Notes: generated from the sequence alone by a model not told the origin. DNA of 64,000 nt from Candidatus Polarisedimenticolaceae bacterium (GCA_036275915.1 DASUCV010000011.1:310001-374000), one strand, 5' to 3'; counted from the first letter of the stretch, positions 37,570-46,646 are shown. Numbers and translations: made by a program.

Positions 37570-38166
37570 GTGAAGAGTGCATTTCATTTTCGTACGCTCG
37601 TCCTGCCGGCGCTCGCCGGCGCCTGTCTCCTCCTCGGTCCTGCCCGAGCGGAAGAGGGTGGCGCCAACTCCAGCGAAGACTACGTCCTCGGCGTCGAGGA
37701 CCACCTTTCGATCTCGGTCTGGAATGAGCCCCAGCTCTCCAACGCCACCCGGGTGATCATCATCCGGCCCGACGGGAAGATCACCTTCCCGCTCGTCGGC
37801 GACATCCAGGCCGCCGGCCGCACCCCCAAACAGCTCACCGACGATCTGACGACGCAGCTCACCAAGAAGATCAAAGATCCCACCGTCACCGTGACGGTCG
37901 ACGAGATCAACAGCTTCAAAGTGGCGGTCGTCGGCGAAGTGACGACGCAGGGTGTCCTCACGCTACGACGCCGGACGCGCCTCCTCGAAGCGATCGCGCT
38001 CTCCGGTGGGCTGTCCCAGTACGCGGACAAGTCGAACGTCGTACTCGTGCGCTTCGACAACGGCAAAGAGAACCGGACGCGAGTCGACTACCGGAAGGTC
38101 CTCTCGGGCGAGCGGCCCGAGCTGAACATGTTTCTGAAGCCCGGAGACATCCTCATTGTCAATTGA
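37570..38166 (+). CDS. Polysaccharide export protein, Wza/XrtA-type (Poly_export + SLBB)
   Basis: 198 residues from GTG 37570 (GAGG upstream). A signal peptide (LVLPALAGACLLLGPARA) precedes a Poly_export domain (about 33-115: YVLGVEDHLSISVWNEPQLS, RPDGKITFPLVGDIQAAGRT). An SLBB domain follows (about 118-195: FKVAVVGEVTTQGVLTLRRR, ending LKPGDILIVN). The short length, without the C-terminal outer-membrane helix of E. coli Wza, fits the exosortase-associated export proteins. The outer-membrane pore could be completed by the barrel protein encoded next. First gene of the exopolysaccharide locus. Confidence 0.9.
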   Translation: MKSAFHFRTLVLPALAGACLLLGPARAEEGGANSSEDYVLGVEDHLSISVWNEPQLSNATRVIIIRPDGKITFPLVGDIQAAGRTPKQLTDDLTTQLTKKIKDPTVTVTVDEINSFKVAVVGEVTTQGVLTLRRRTRLLEAIALSGGLSQYADKSNVVLVRFDNGKENRTRVDYRKVLSGERPELNMFLKPGDILIVN

Positions 38167-39529
38167 CGAATGGTCCCAGCATGGGAGGCGCGGCCGGCTC
38201 CTGGTGCTGGCCTCCTTGATGTTCTCCATGTCCCGGGCGCGGGCGGCGGAGGTCGATTTCCGGCCGGTCTTGAGCTTCGGCCTGTTCCACGAGGGGAATG
38301 TCGCCGTGATCGGCGACACGTCCAGCGGCGATGACGCCGCAGCGATCTCAGTCGCGTTGCCGGTCGAGCGTCGCACGCCCAACTCGCAGCTTCGGTTCCG
38401 TTACGAGCCGACGTACGTCGCCTATCAGAACAACAGCGATCTCAATTATCTCGGCCAGCAGGCCCACCTGATGTACGGCCTCACCCCCTCGAAGACTTCG
38501 AGCTACTCGTTCGACCTCGACGCGGTGCGGACCGACCACCAGGGCGTCCGTTCGACGGACCCGCAGACGGCGGTCACGTTCGTCCCGCGGACGACGCAAA
38601 CCAACGCGTCGGCGGTGATCCGCGGCGACCACACCGGGCGGCGCAACCTGATCGGCTGGGAGGTCCGGGCCAGCATGGACCGATTCTCCGCACCGAATGC
38701 CGTCGGCCATACGACCGCCGTCTCATGTACGGTCAGTGCCGACTGCGACGACGGCGACGTCTGCACGATCGATTCCTGCGTCAACAACGTCTGCCAGCAC
38801 GGCTTGGATCAGAGCAACCCTGCCTGCCATCTCCAAGACAGCACGGGAGCGGGCGCCAGCGCCTCTTGGCGCTACGCCCTCACGGAGCGGAGCTCCCTTG
38901 GCCTCGGTCTCGATGCACAGGTGTATACGTTCGACGGCCTGCCGACGGCCTACGTGGAATCGCTCGGCGTCGTGGGTGCGCACACCTTCTCGCGCACCCT
39001 CTCGATGACGTACATCGCTGGGGCCGCCTTCGCCGGGTCCGGCAACGAAAGCGACACGGAGCCGGTGGGCGATGTCACATTGAGCCGCGCCACGAGTGAG
39101 ACCACAACGCTCTCGGCCGGCGCTCGCCGATGGGTTTCCCAAGGGTCCGGAATCGGCGGGGCCTCCCTGGACCAGGGCGCGTACGTGAACTACGCCTACA
39201 GCCCCCTTCACCGCGGGGCGAACGGCGGGGTCACGGCAGGCTACTGGAAGCGCGATCCGCTTTCGATCTCGGCTTCGGCGAACGCGGTCAGCACCGACAC
39301 GCTCAGCGCCAACCTCTACTTTGGTTGGAACTTCAACCAGTACCTTTCCCTGAACGCCAACTACGCCTATTCGGATCAAACATCCTCGCAGAACGCGCTC
39401 AACACCCAGTTCGGGAGCTACGGTGCCTATTTGCGTTGGTCGATTCTCGGCGACGTGCGCCGTACCTCCCACACGAAAGCGCAAGGGTCGCAGCAAGCGC
39501 CGCAGGGTGGAGAAAGGCCACAGCCATGA
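38156..39529 (+). CDS. Outer-membrane beta-barrel protein of polysaccharide locus, with Cys-rich insert
   Basis: 457 residues from TTG 38156 (GGAG 9 nt upstream), overlapping the export gene by 11 nt. A signal peptide (GRLLVLASLMFSMSRARA) is followed by alternating amphipathic strands typical of a barrel (QLRFRYEPTYVAYQNNSDLN, LSANLYFGWNFNQYLSLNAN). The layout and place match the outer-membrane proteins of XrtA/PEP-CTERM polysaccharide loci. An insert at about 187-226 has six Cys (191, 197, 203, 208, 213, 224) in the pattern CTVSADCDDGDVCTIDSC, like Cys-rich repeats of surface proteins. It is probably an extracellular loop. Polysaccharide secretion is inferred. Confidence 0.78.
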   Translation: MSIDEWSQHGRRGRLLVLASLMFSMSRARAAEVDFRPVLSFGLFHEGNVAVIGDTSSGDDAAAISVALPVERRTPNSQLRFRYEPTYVAYQNNSDLNYLGQQAHLMYGLTPSKTSSYSFDLDAVRTDHQGVRSTDPQTAVTFVPRTTQTNASAVIRGDHTGRRNLIGWEVRASMDRFSAPNAVGHTTAVSCTVSADCDDGDVCTIDSCVNNVCQHGLDQSNPACHLQDSTGAGASASWRYALTERSSLGLGLDAQVYTFDGLPTAYVESLGVVGAHTFSRTLSMTYIAGAAFAGSGNESDTEPVGDVTLSRATSETTTLSAGARRWVSQGSGIGGASLDQGAYVNYAYSPLHRGANGGVTAGYWKRDPLSISASANAVSTDTLSANLYFGWNFNQYLSLNANYAYSDQTSSQNALNTQFGSYGAYLRWSILGDVRRTSHTKAQGSQQAPQGGERPQP

Positions 39530-40554
39530 CCTCGACCAAGGCGCCGCTTCGGTGCGCGGTCTTGGGCGGAGGGAATGGGATTCCCTCGGCCCTTCAGGGG
39601 CTCGCGGATCTCGCGGGTCGCGGTCTCCCGCTTGCCATCACGGCCATCGTTGCGACCGCCGACGACGGCGGCAGCTCAGGCCGGATTCGCCGGGACCACG
39701 GCGGGTTGCCGCCGGGGGATCTGCGCCGGTGCCTTCTCGCGCTCTCGCAGGCGGCCGACGGCCCGTTCGCCCGCCTGTTTCGCCATCGCTACTCCGGAGA
39801 GGGAGACCTCGCCGGACATTCTCTCGGGAATCTGCTCCTCACGGCGCTGGCCGAGCAGCACGGATCCTACGTCGCCGCGGTTGCCGCGGCCGGACGGATG
39901 CTCCAAGCGCGCGGACGTGTGCTGCCGGTGACCGAAGAGGCGCCGCGACTCGAAGGGGAGACGATCACCGGCGACCGGTTGTCGGGCGAGTCGCGGATCG
40001 GTTCCGCACCGGCGGCGATCCGCCGGCTCTGGTGCGAGCCGCAGGGTGTTCGTCCCGCCGACGGCGTGCTCCAGGCTCTTCACGAGGCGGACCTCGTGGT
40101 CATCGGGCCGGGAAGCCACTTCACGAGCGTTCTCGCGGTCCTGCTCGTCGATGGCGTGGCCGACGCGGTTCGAGCTTCGCACGCCGTCCGGATCTTGGTG
40201 GGTAATCTCATGACCCAGCCGGGCGAAACGCTCGGCATGTCGATGGCCGACCACCTCGAGGCGCTCGATCGCCACGTGGGTGCCGGACTCGTCGACACGG
40301 TCCTGCTGAATTCCACGCCGATTTCCGAGGCGAGGCTCCGGCCCTATGCGGAGCAGTCGGTTGAGCTGGTCACGCGGGAGGGTCTGGCGGGCCGGCGAGA
40401 ACGGTTCATCGAGGCGCCGGTCGTGAACGATGACGGAAAGATCCGACACGATCCGGCGCGGTTGGCGGAGGCGCTCATCGGCATCGTGCTCGGCCGCGGC
40501 GAGCATCGCGGCAGGGTCGCAAGTGCTCGACCGCCCGACACTTGGGCCATTTGA
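39526..40554 (+). CDS. yvcK: YvcK/CofD-like protein (uridine diphosphate-sugar-binding family)
   Basis: 342 residues; ATG overlaps the previous stop (ATGA). The nucleotide-binding pattern is clear: AVLGGGNGIPSALQGLADLA, ATADDGGSSGRIRRDHGGLP, PPGDLRRCLLALSQ, AGHSLGNLLLTALAEQ, and DLVVIGPGSHFTSVLAVLLV. YvcK proteins bind UDP-sugars and are needed for normal cell-wall/central-carbon balance in Bacillus and mycobacteria. Their presence in a polysaccharide operon is unusual and suggests a link between UDP-sugar supply and polymer export. Confidence 0.88.
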   Translation: MTSTKAPLRCAVLGGGNGIPSALQGLADLAGRGLPLAITAIVATADDGGSSGRIRRDHGGLPPGDLRRCLLALSQAADGPFARLFRHRYSGEGDLAGHSLGNLLLTALAEQHGSYVAAVAAAGRMLQARGRVLPVTEEAPRLEGETITGDRLSGESRIGSAPAAIRRLWCEPQGVRPADGVLQALHEADLVVIGPGSHFTSVLAVLLVDGVADAVRASHAVRILVGNLMTQPGETLGMSMADHLEALDRHVGAGLVDTVLLNSTPISEARLRPYAEQSVELVTREGLAGRRERFIEAPVVNDDGKIRHDPARLAEALIGIVLGRGEHRGRVASARPPDTWAI

Positions 40555-40571
40555 GAAACGGGGGACGTCAC

Positions 40572-40820
40572 ATGGATTCGCGAGCCGAACGGCGATTCTT
40601 GGTCGGGGGAGACACAGACATGGAACAGAGCCGGGTGCGAGAAGACGAGATTCTCACGAGCGAGGAGGCGCGGCGCCTCCTGAAGATCGGAAGGACCAAG
40701 CTCTGGGATCTCACGAAGCGGAACATGATTCCGGCTTACCGCGTCGGGGAAGGCCGAACATCGGGACTCCGCTACAAGCGCTCCGAGATCCTCAGATGGC
40801 TGGATCAGAATCGGATTTGA
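40572..40820 (+). CDS. Small excisionase-type HTH DNA-binding protein
   Basis: 82 residues from ATG 40572 (GGGGGA upstream); ATG 40620 with a stronger GGGGGAG site is equally possible and would leave just the HTH. The domain is LTSEEARRLLKIGRTKLWDL with a wing containing RTSGLRYKRSEILRWLDQ, i.e. the helix_turn_helix_17/excisionase class, like the N-terminal parts of the two HTH-receiver proteins but without a receiver. It lies 17 nt after yvcK and could be a regulator of the locus or a relic of a mobile element, since a transposase follows. Confidence 0.8.
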   Translation: MDSRAERRFLVGGDTDMEQSRVREDEILTSEEARRLLKIGRTKLWDLTKRNMIPAYRVGEGRTSGLRYKRSEILRWLDQNRI

Positions 40821-41131
40821 CTGCCAACGTCCAAAACCCGGTGAGCATTGGCGGCTGGCGGCTGGTCGCCCCATAACGATCAACGCTCCCTCGTTCCGTT
40901 CGTATGGTCGGCTATGCAAGCGAAGTACGGTCACGGCAAGCGTCTGCGCTCAATCCGCCACGCTGGCTAACTCCCTACCCCCTGGCAAGAACGAATAACC
41001 GCCCCCACGGTGGCCGCGAGCTTGTTGTTTCACGCGGCCGCCTGAGCGGACGACGCGGACGGTCATCGGACACCAAAATAGCGGATTGACGCGCGATCAC
41101 GACTGGTATCGGCCGTGCTCTTCGTCGGTTC
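40821..41131 (+). other. Intergenic region between HTH gene and transposase
   Basis: 311 nt without a convincing gene. A TTGACG/TATCGG pair at about 41084-41110 has only a 15-nt spacer and is a weak promoter. I see no clear terminal inverted repeat of an insertion sequence and no target duplication. Confidence 0.4.
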
Positions 41132-42257
41132 GTGCGCTGGCCGAAACATCCCGCAGAATCGGTACGTCATTCGCGGTTCCGTCCGCCGTTCTGCCAGTGG
41201 CCTGATTGCTCCGCGCATCGGGGACCGTCGAAGGGATTTCCGAAGGCGGGGACGTACCGCCTGAAAGATGACCCGACGCGGATCCCGCGGTACACATGCA
41301 AAGCCTGCGGTCGCACGTGCTCTCGCAAGACGTTCTCGGCGACCTACTACTTGAAACGGCCGGAGCTCCTCGGCCGAGTCGCTTCGGGCCTCGTCGCCGG
41401 CTCGGGCCACCGCCAGATCTCTCGCTCGGAGAAGTGTGCGAAGACGACCGTCAGTCGGATGGCCGATCGGCTCGGACGCCACGCGATCTTGTTTCACGCG
41501 CGCTGTCTTAGTGAGCTCGATCGGATTTCCGAGTCGATCGTCCACGACCACTTCGAGACGTTCATCGGGAGGCAGGACCAGGCACTCGGCATCGGGACCG
41601 CAGTCGGAGCCGACTCGTGGTTCATCTACGACATCGACCCGGCTCTTCACCTCGGGAGTGGAAGGCGGCCCGACCGGAAGCCGGTGACGCTGCTACGCCC
41701 GAACCAGGCGTACGTTCGCAGCATCCGCCGCACGATTCAGTCGCTTCTTCCGAAGGTTTCCGCCTCGGAGCGACTTCATTGCCGCGTCGACGGACGGGTC
41801 GACTACCCGGCCGCCGTCATGGGAACTCTCGCTTCGAGAGTCCGCTTGAGCGTCTACCCGAACCCGAAGCTGGGACCGACGGGGTCACCGCGATCCGCCG
41901 AAGCCATGCTCCGCGACGGGGCCATGTTCCCCGTCGATCAGCTGCACCAGCTCATCCGTCACACCTGATCACAAGCGCGAGACGATCGCATTCGGACGGC
42001 GGCTGGAGTCGATCATCGGACGGGCGAATTTCGTCGCTGTGTGGAAGAACTTCATCAAGCGACGAACCGAGAGGCGACCGGACCGCTCGACGCCTGCCAT
42101 GCGCCTCGGACTCGCAAGTGAACGTTGGGAGTGGGACCGGATCCTCACCCCGCGGCTGTTCCCGGCGCGAGAGCAGCTCTCGAAGTCTGCCCGCGCGCTC
42201 TACTGGAGGCGCTGGACGCCCTCAATGCCGGCTCTCAGGCTCCGTCATGCCGCCTGA
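41132..42257 (+). pseudogene. DDE-type transposase (IS1/zinc-ribbon type), frameshifted
   Basis: First part 41132-41968 (278 codons). It has a Cys2-Cys2 ribbon (CQWPDC ... CKACGRTCSRKTF), an HTH-like region (RQISRSEKCAKTTVSRMADR), and an RNase-H-like core with candidate catalytic Asp in HDHFETF and in VDGRVDYPAAV. The frame ends at TGA 41966, but the +1 frame continues from 41967 to 42257 with a typical transposase C-terminus (RANFVAVWKNFIKRR, then STPAMRLGLASERWEWDRIL). One +1 shift at ACC TGA restores a protein of about 375 residues. No terminal repeats were found. Either a dead relic or a programmed frameshift; the former is likelier. Confidence 0.65.
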
Positions 42258-42385
42258 ACTTACAAGAACTCACTCGAGCACGATCAACGGATCGGAGCAG
42301 TCCGGTTCTTGCTGACCACAAGACCAACAAGCTCGGGGCCACCGTGGGCGGAAGGGTTCGCGTGACGCGGTTCTGTCGGTTGGCG

Positions 42386-43804
42386 CTACCGGGCCCCCGA
42401 CGTGAAGGTCACGACGCGGACCGTCTTGAGCACGATCCACAGGTCGAGCAACACGCTGGAGTTCTTGATGTAGAACAAGTCGTACTTCAGCTTCTCGAGG
42501 GCATCTTCCACCGTCGCGCCGTACTGGTAGCAGACCTGAGCCCATCCGGTGACGCCGGGGCGCACGACCATGCGCAGCGTGTAGTACGGGATCTGCTTCT
42601 CGAGCTGCTCCACGAAGTGCGCCCGTTCGGGGCGCGGTCCGACGAAGCTCATCTCTCCACGCAGGACGTTTATGAGCTGGGGCAGCTCGTCGAGACGCAG
42701 CTTGCGCAAGATTCGCCCGACGCGGCTGATACGGGAGTCGTTGTCGCCCGCCCAGGTCGGCCCGCTGTGCTTCTCGGCGTCCTCGGCCATCGACCGGAAC
42801 TTGAGGATGTCGAATTCGCGCCCGTTCAGGCCCATGCGGCGCTGCCGGTAGATGACGGGACCCCGCGAGTCGAGACGGATCGCAATCGCGATCAAGAGCA
42901 TCGCCGGAGCGGCAAGGAGCAACAGGAGGAGCGACAAGGTGATATCCATGGCCCGCTTCCGAAAACTGCGCCATGGCGATGTTTTGAAGCCGTCCGAGAA
43001 GATGAGCCACGACGGGAACATCCCCTCGATGTTGATCTTCCCGGTGGTGCGCTCGAAGAAGGAGGTGACGTCTTCGATCTCGACGCCGCGGAGGCGAAGC
43101 TCCATCAGCGTGCGGATCGGCAGCTTTCCGCGCTTCTCATCGAGAGCGACGAGGATCCGATCGACATGGGAGGCGCAATATTCGGACATGCCGTCGAAGC
43201 CGGTTTGAATCCGGGCGCCCATGACGACGACCTCGCCGACGCGGGCGCGGTCTTCGTCGGCGAACCCGACGAGCCGGTAGTCGCTGCGAAGATGCTCCGC
43301 GAGCCATCGGCCGGACTGCCGCGCGAGCTGTCCCGACCCGACGACGAGCACGCGCTCGCGGTACGCATCGAGAACCTCGAAATGCGTGGCGACATAGCGC
43401 CAGCCGGTCATCGTGATCGGGATCGCGAGTGCGCCCTGCACGAGCACCATGGGAAGGAGCGACCAACGGTACTGAGGGAATGCGGCCAGAGCGATGAGCA
43501 CGGCAATTCCGCCGAGGCAGAGCGAGAGAACGATCATCACACCGATCTCGCGGCGGAGGCTCGGCTCGCCCCCGAGTAGCACTCGGCGCATGCCGATCAC
43601 CGAGACGAGAAAGACGATGCCGACGCCAAGAAGGTACCCGCGGAGCTCCGCGTCGCCGCCGCCGCCCAAGAGCAGTTGTGAGTTGAGCGCGGCGAGCACC
43701 TGCGAGTTGAGAATCATGACCAACCACATCACGGCGGTCACAAGGAGGGCCTCGAACGCAAGAGACACCAGGATACGAGGCCTACCCAGCCTGATCAGAC
43801 TCAT
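42386..43804 (-). CDS. Priming polyprenyl-phosphate sugar-1-phosphate transferase (exopolysaccharide initiation)
   Basis: 472 residues. Four or more N-terminal membrane helices (LVSLAFEALLVTAVMWLVMI onward) are followed by a CoA-binding-like Rossmann domain (about 150-260, VLVVGSGQLARQSGRWLAEH). A fifth helix (MDITLSLLLLLLAAPAMLLI) and the catalytic domain (about 285-472) follow, with YRQRRMGLNGREFDILKFRS, KLRLDELPQLINVLRGEMSF and VGPRPERAHFVEQL. It starts the repeat unit by moving a sugar-phosphate to undecaprenyl phosphate. It resembles the sugar transferases of PEP-CTERM/XrtA loci. Divergent from the chain-length gene; promoter at 43895-43923. Confidence 0.92.
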   Translation of the reverse strand: MSLIRLGRPRILVSLAFEALLVTAVMWLVMILNSQVLAALNSQLLLGGGGDAELRGYLLGVGIVFLVSVIGMRRVLLGGEPSLRREIGVMIVLSLCLGGIAVLIALAAFPQYRWSLLPMVLVQGALAIPITMTGWRYVATHFEVLDAYRERVLVVGSGQLARQSGRWLAEHLRSDYRLVGFADEDRARVGEVVVMGARIQTGFDGMSEYCASHVDRILVALDEKRGKLPIRTLMELRLRGVEIEDVTSFFERTTGKINIEGMFPSWLIFSDGFKTSPWRSFRKRAMDITLSLLLLLLAAPAMLLIAIAIRLDSRGPVIYRQRRMGLNGREFDILKFRSMAEDAEKHSGPTWAGDNDSRISRVGRILRKLRLDELPQLINVLRGEMSFVGPRPERAHFVEQLEKQIPYYTLRMVVRPGVTGWAQVCYQYGATVEDALEKLKYDLFYIKNSSVLLDLWIVLKTVRVVTFTSGAR

Positions 43805-43894
43805 CGTCTTAGAACTCCACCCCGAGCCAAAGCGAACTGGCGCGTCTCAGACCAAGTACAAGCGCATTGCGGTTATGTTCGACCGTACGTTCAA

Positions 43895-43923
43895 AGTTTA
43901 CGAAGGTGACCGATCCAGGTCAA
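43895..43923 (-). promoter_or_regulatory. Promoter of the priming transferase, overlapping a GGTCA inverted repeat
   Basis: Minus-strand TTGACC (43923-43918), 17-nt spacer, TAAACT (43900-43895). The -35 is one arm of TGACC-N6-GGTCA (43907-43922), so a dimeric regulator bound there would cover the promoter. Confidence 0.55.
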
Positions 43924-44114
43924 CGAAATCTCCACGGCAAGGCGACGGTTAAGCTATTGTTATATTAATGACTTAGATGATGCTGTCGTGGTTGTCGGCA
44001 GCGCAGCCGATTACACGAATCATCGTTCGACCTGTCGTCACGCTACCCAAATCCCGCTTCGCCGTAGAGCGCCGAAATCAGCCGATCTCGTTCGTCGTTC
44101 GTCGTTCCTTCCGC

Positions 44115-44143
44115 TTGACCCGGTTCACGGTCAAAGGTATCAG
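44115..44143 (+). promoter_or_regulatory. Promoter of the chain-length/kinase operon, overlapping a GGTCAA inverted repeat
   Basis: TTGACC (44115-44120), 17-nt spacer, TATCAG (44138-44143). The -35 and the spacer form TTGACC-N8-GGTCAA (44115-44134). Leader to ATG 44320 is about 170 nt. Confidence 0.5.
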
Positions 44144-44319
44144 TTAGCATGCGTCGACGTCAGCGGGCACGGAGTCAGAATCGTCCACAATGAGACACGT
44201 CAGTGGCGCGTCGTGGGCAGGGCGGCAAGCGTCAAACCCCTGGTCACGATTCGATGGCGGCGACGCTGTGACGGCGAGAAGATCGATCGAGCGGGCGGCA
44301 CAGGCGCGAGGATGAATCG

Positions 44320-45807
44320 ATGAGCTCCGGATCGAACGCGACCATCGTCCTCGAGGTGGTCGACAGGCTACGGAAGTCGTGGTGGACCGTCGTGGCCGGA
44401 CTCTGCGTCGGGCTCGCGTGCTCTGTTGCGACCTTGCACTACCTTCCTCGCACGTTCAAGGCCAGCACGCTCATCTTCGTCGCCCCGCAATCGGTGCCGC
44501 AGGAATTCGTGCGCAGCACGGTCACCGACGACATGTCGATGCGTCTGCAGTCGCTCAAGGAGTCGGTGCTCAGCCGGCCGTACCTCGAACAGCTCGCCAA
44601 CGATTACCTGGGCCACACGGACGATCCGGTGAAGCTCGAGATGCGCGTCAACGACATCCGTTCGCGCGTCGAGGTCGACGTCATCGGGGTCGCGATGAGT
44701 GGCTCTGGGAAGACCGGCGGCACCTTCCGCTTGAGCTACTACGACAGCGATTCGAAGCGCGCCGCCGCGATGGTCAACGCGCTGGCGGATTCTTATATCG
44801 CGCAAAACCTCTCGTCGCGGACCGCGCAGGCGGAAGGCACGACGAAGACGGTCGAAGGATTGGCCGGCGACGTCTCTGCGAGGCTCGAGGCGCAGCAAAA
44901 GCTGATCACCGAGTTCCGGCGCGAGCACCTCTACGAGATCGCGGACCAGCAGAACTCCAACGTGTCGCAACTCCAAGGCCGCCAGCAGGATCTCAACACG
45001 AACGCCGTCGCGCTGGCCGCCGCTCAAGACCGGCTTTCTTCGCTCAAGGCTCAACAGTCCGTGCTCAGCCACTCGCCGGGGACTGCCTTGGAAGCGGATC
45101 CCCTGACGAAGGCCGAGGGCGAGCTGGTGAATCTCCGCAACAGGTACACGGATACCCATCCGGAAGTGATCGCGAAGCGCCATGAGATCGAGAACCTCAA
45201 GGCGCAGATGCCGGCGACCGGGACGACCCCCGGCGATGCGGCGGTGAGCCCGCTTCAGGCGGGAATTCGCTCTGCCGAGCGCGAGGTGCAGAGGCTGCAG
45301 GCCGACGAGCTTCAGATCAGAAAGGACATCGCGGAGTTCAAGCGTCGTCTCGAGGCGACGCCGAAGTACGAGGCGCAGCTCCAAGATCTGATGAAGGGGT
45401 ATTCCGTCCTCGTCGAGCAGTACAACCGTCGCGCAGGAAGCGTCGAGGAAGCGCGGGGCGCGCAGAAGATAGAGGAGACTCAGAAGGGCGAGCGGTTCGA
45501 GGTGATCGAGAGGGCCTTGCCGCCTGCGATTCCCGTGCGCCCCGTCCCGATGATGATTTACGCGGCCGGTGCGATCGGTGGCCTCGTGCTCTTCGTCGGA
45601 CCCCTCCTCGTCCTGGCACTTCTCGAGCCGCTCATCTCCTCCGAGACCGGGCTCCGCGAGGCCGCCGAGGTGCCGGTCTTGGTCGCCATTCCGCGCCTCA
45701 TGACCGATGACCTCGCGCGGTCCCTTCGTGCCGGCCTGACACGCAACATCGCCGCATCCGCGGTCTCGGTCGTCATCCTGATCATCGCGTCGATCATGTA
45801 CCGCTGA
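44320..45807 (+). CDS. Polysaccharide chain-length determinant (Wzz/XrtA type)
   Basis: 495 residues. An N-terminal Wzz domain with a membrane helix (WWTVVAGLCVGLACSVATLH) precedes a periplasmic coiled-coil region (about 180-390, with ARLEAQQKLITEFRREHLYE and REVQRLQADELQIRKDIAEF). A second helix (MMIYAAGAIGGLVLFVGPLL) and a last hydrophobic C-terminus (ASAVSVVILIIASIMYR) follow. No kinase domain is fused; the kinase is the next gene, as in Gram-positive and XrtA systems. It sets polymer length and couples to the Wza-like exporter at 37570. Confidence 0.9.
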   Translation: MSSGSNATIVLEVVDRLRKSWWTVVAGLCVGLACSVATLHYLPRTFKASTLIFVAPQSVPQEFVRSTVTDDMSMRLQSLKESVLSRPYLEQLANDYLGHTDDPVKLEMRVNDIRSRVEVDVIGVAMSGSGKTGGTFRLSYYDSDSKRAAAMVNALADSYIAQNLSSRTAQAEGTTKTVEGLAGDVSARLEAQQKLITEFRREHLYEIADQQNSNVSQLQGRQQDLNTNAVALAAAQDRLSSLKAQQSVLSHSPGTALEADPLTKAEGELVNLRNRYTDTHPEVIAKRHEIENLKAQMPATGTTPGDAAVSPLQAGIRSAEREVQRLQADELQIRKDIAEFKRRLEATPKYEAQLQDLMKGYSVLVEQYNRRAGSVEEARGAQKIEETQKGERFEVIERALPPAIPVRPVPMMIYAAGAIGGLVLFVGPLLVLALLEPLISSETGLREAAEVPVLVAIPRLMTDDLARSLRAGLTRNIAASAVSVVILIIASIMYR

Positions 45808-45826
45808 GTGCCGGAGGCCGCCGACG

Positions 45827-46636
45827 ATGAAATTCCGATGGACGAGCGCCGAGGGCCGCAAGACGCCAGAGAAGGCCGAACAGCCGGCGGAGAAGCTGGC
45901 CGTCGGCGTTCCGCTCGCGCGCATCGTGCCGCGTAAGCTCATCGAGACGCCGGATCTCCTCTTCCGCGGTAATGCCACGTCGCCGGCTGCCGAGCGCTTC
46001 CGCCGCCTGAGAACCGTCCTCACGACGGACGTCGCCGCCGCGCCGCAGGTCATCATCGTCACCAGCGCCATACCGGGCGACGGGAAATCGTTCGTCGCGA
46101 TGAACCTCGCGCTCGCATTCGCAGCCGACGGCGAAACCAGTACGCTGCTCATCGACGCCGACCTGCGGAGGCCCGCGCTCGACCGCTACATCACGCCCGA
46201 GCCCACGCTCGGCCTCTCGGACCTCCTGGAAGAGAAGGTCCCGCTCCAGCACACGGTCCTCCACCTCAAGGACACGTCGCTCGAAGTGCTGCCTGCCGGG
46301 AAGAGCGCGAAAGAGCCGGTCGAGCTTCTCGGCTCGCAGGTCTGCGCGAATCTTTTCGCGCAGCTCCGGACTCGCTACGAACGGATCATCGTGGACACCC
46401 CACCGGCGCTCCCGTTCACCGACGCGGACGTCATCGGACGGAACGCGGACGGCGCGCTCTTCGTCGTCCGGCAAGGCTCGACTCCGAAGAACCACTACCG
46501 TAGGGCCGTCGGGATGCTCACCTCGGTGCGTGTGCTCGGTTCCGTCCTCAACGATTCCACCTACTCCCTCGCCGATCGAGGCCATTACTACGACAAGTAC
46601 TATCAGGCCTATTACAACCGCGACGGGAAAAAGTGA
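45827..46636 (+). CDS. Tyrosine autokinase (CpsD/CapB, BY-kinase) of polysaccharide locus
   Basis: 269 residues. Walker A at about 79-88 (TSAIPGDGKSFVAMNLAL), Walker A' LLIDADLRRPALDRY, and Walker B-like IIVDTPPALPFTDADVIG identify the bacterial tyrosine kinase. The C-terminus has six tyrosines in ten residues (Y254, 255, 258, 259, 262, 263), the autophosphorylation cluster. Cycles of phosphorylation control assembly with the chain-length protein encoded 19 nt upstream. Confidence 0.92.
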   Translation: MKFRWTSAEGRKTPEKAEQPAEKLAVGVPLARIVPRKLIETPDLLFRGNATSPAAERFRRLRTVLTTDVAAAPQVIIVTSAIPGDGKSFVAMNLALAFAADGETSTLLIDADLRRPALDRYITPEPTLGLSDLLEEKVPLQHTVLHLKDTSLEVLPAGKSAKEPVELLGSQVCANLFAQLRTRYERIIVDTPPALPFTDADVIGRNADGALFVVRQGSTPKNHYRRAVGMLTSVRVLGSVLNDSTYSLADRGHYYDKYYQAYYNRDGKK

Positions 46637-46646
46637 GCGCGGGCCC

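Larger units (their letters stand above)
43805..44319. other. Divergent regulatory region of the polysaccharide locus
   Basis: 515 nt between divergent genes. It holds one promoter candidate for each side, an AT-rich patch (about 43949-43985) and two inverted repeats with TGACC/GGTCA half-sites that overlap the two -35 boxes. No gene is convincing here. Confidence 0.6.

Noticed and set aside
40821-42385. A complete insertion sequence with terminal inverted repeats and target duplication
   Set aside because: No convincing inverted repeat pair or duplicated target could be found by eye at the edges of the transposase region.
43988-44323. A 111-codon plus-strand frame ending with ATGA overlap on the chain-length gene
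   Set aside because: The product has no family pattern and no signal or membrane segment, and the best promoter for the operon lies inside it; it is probably a chance frame in the regulatory region.
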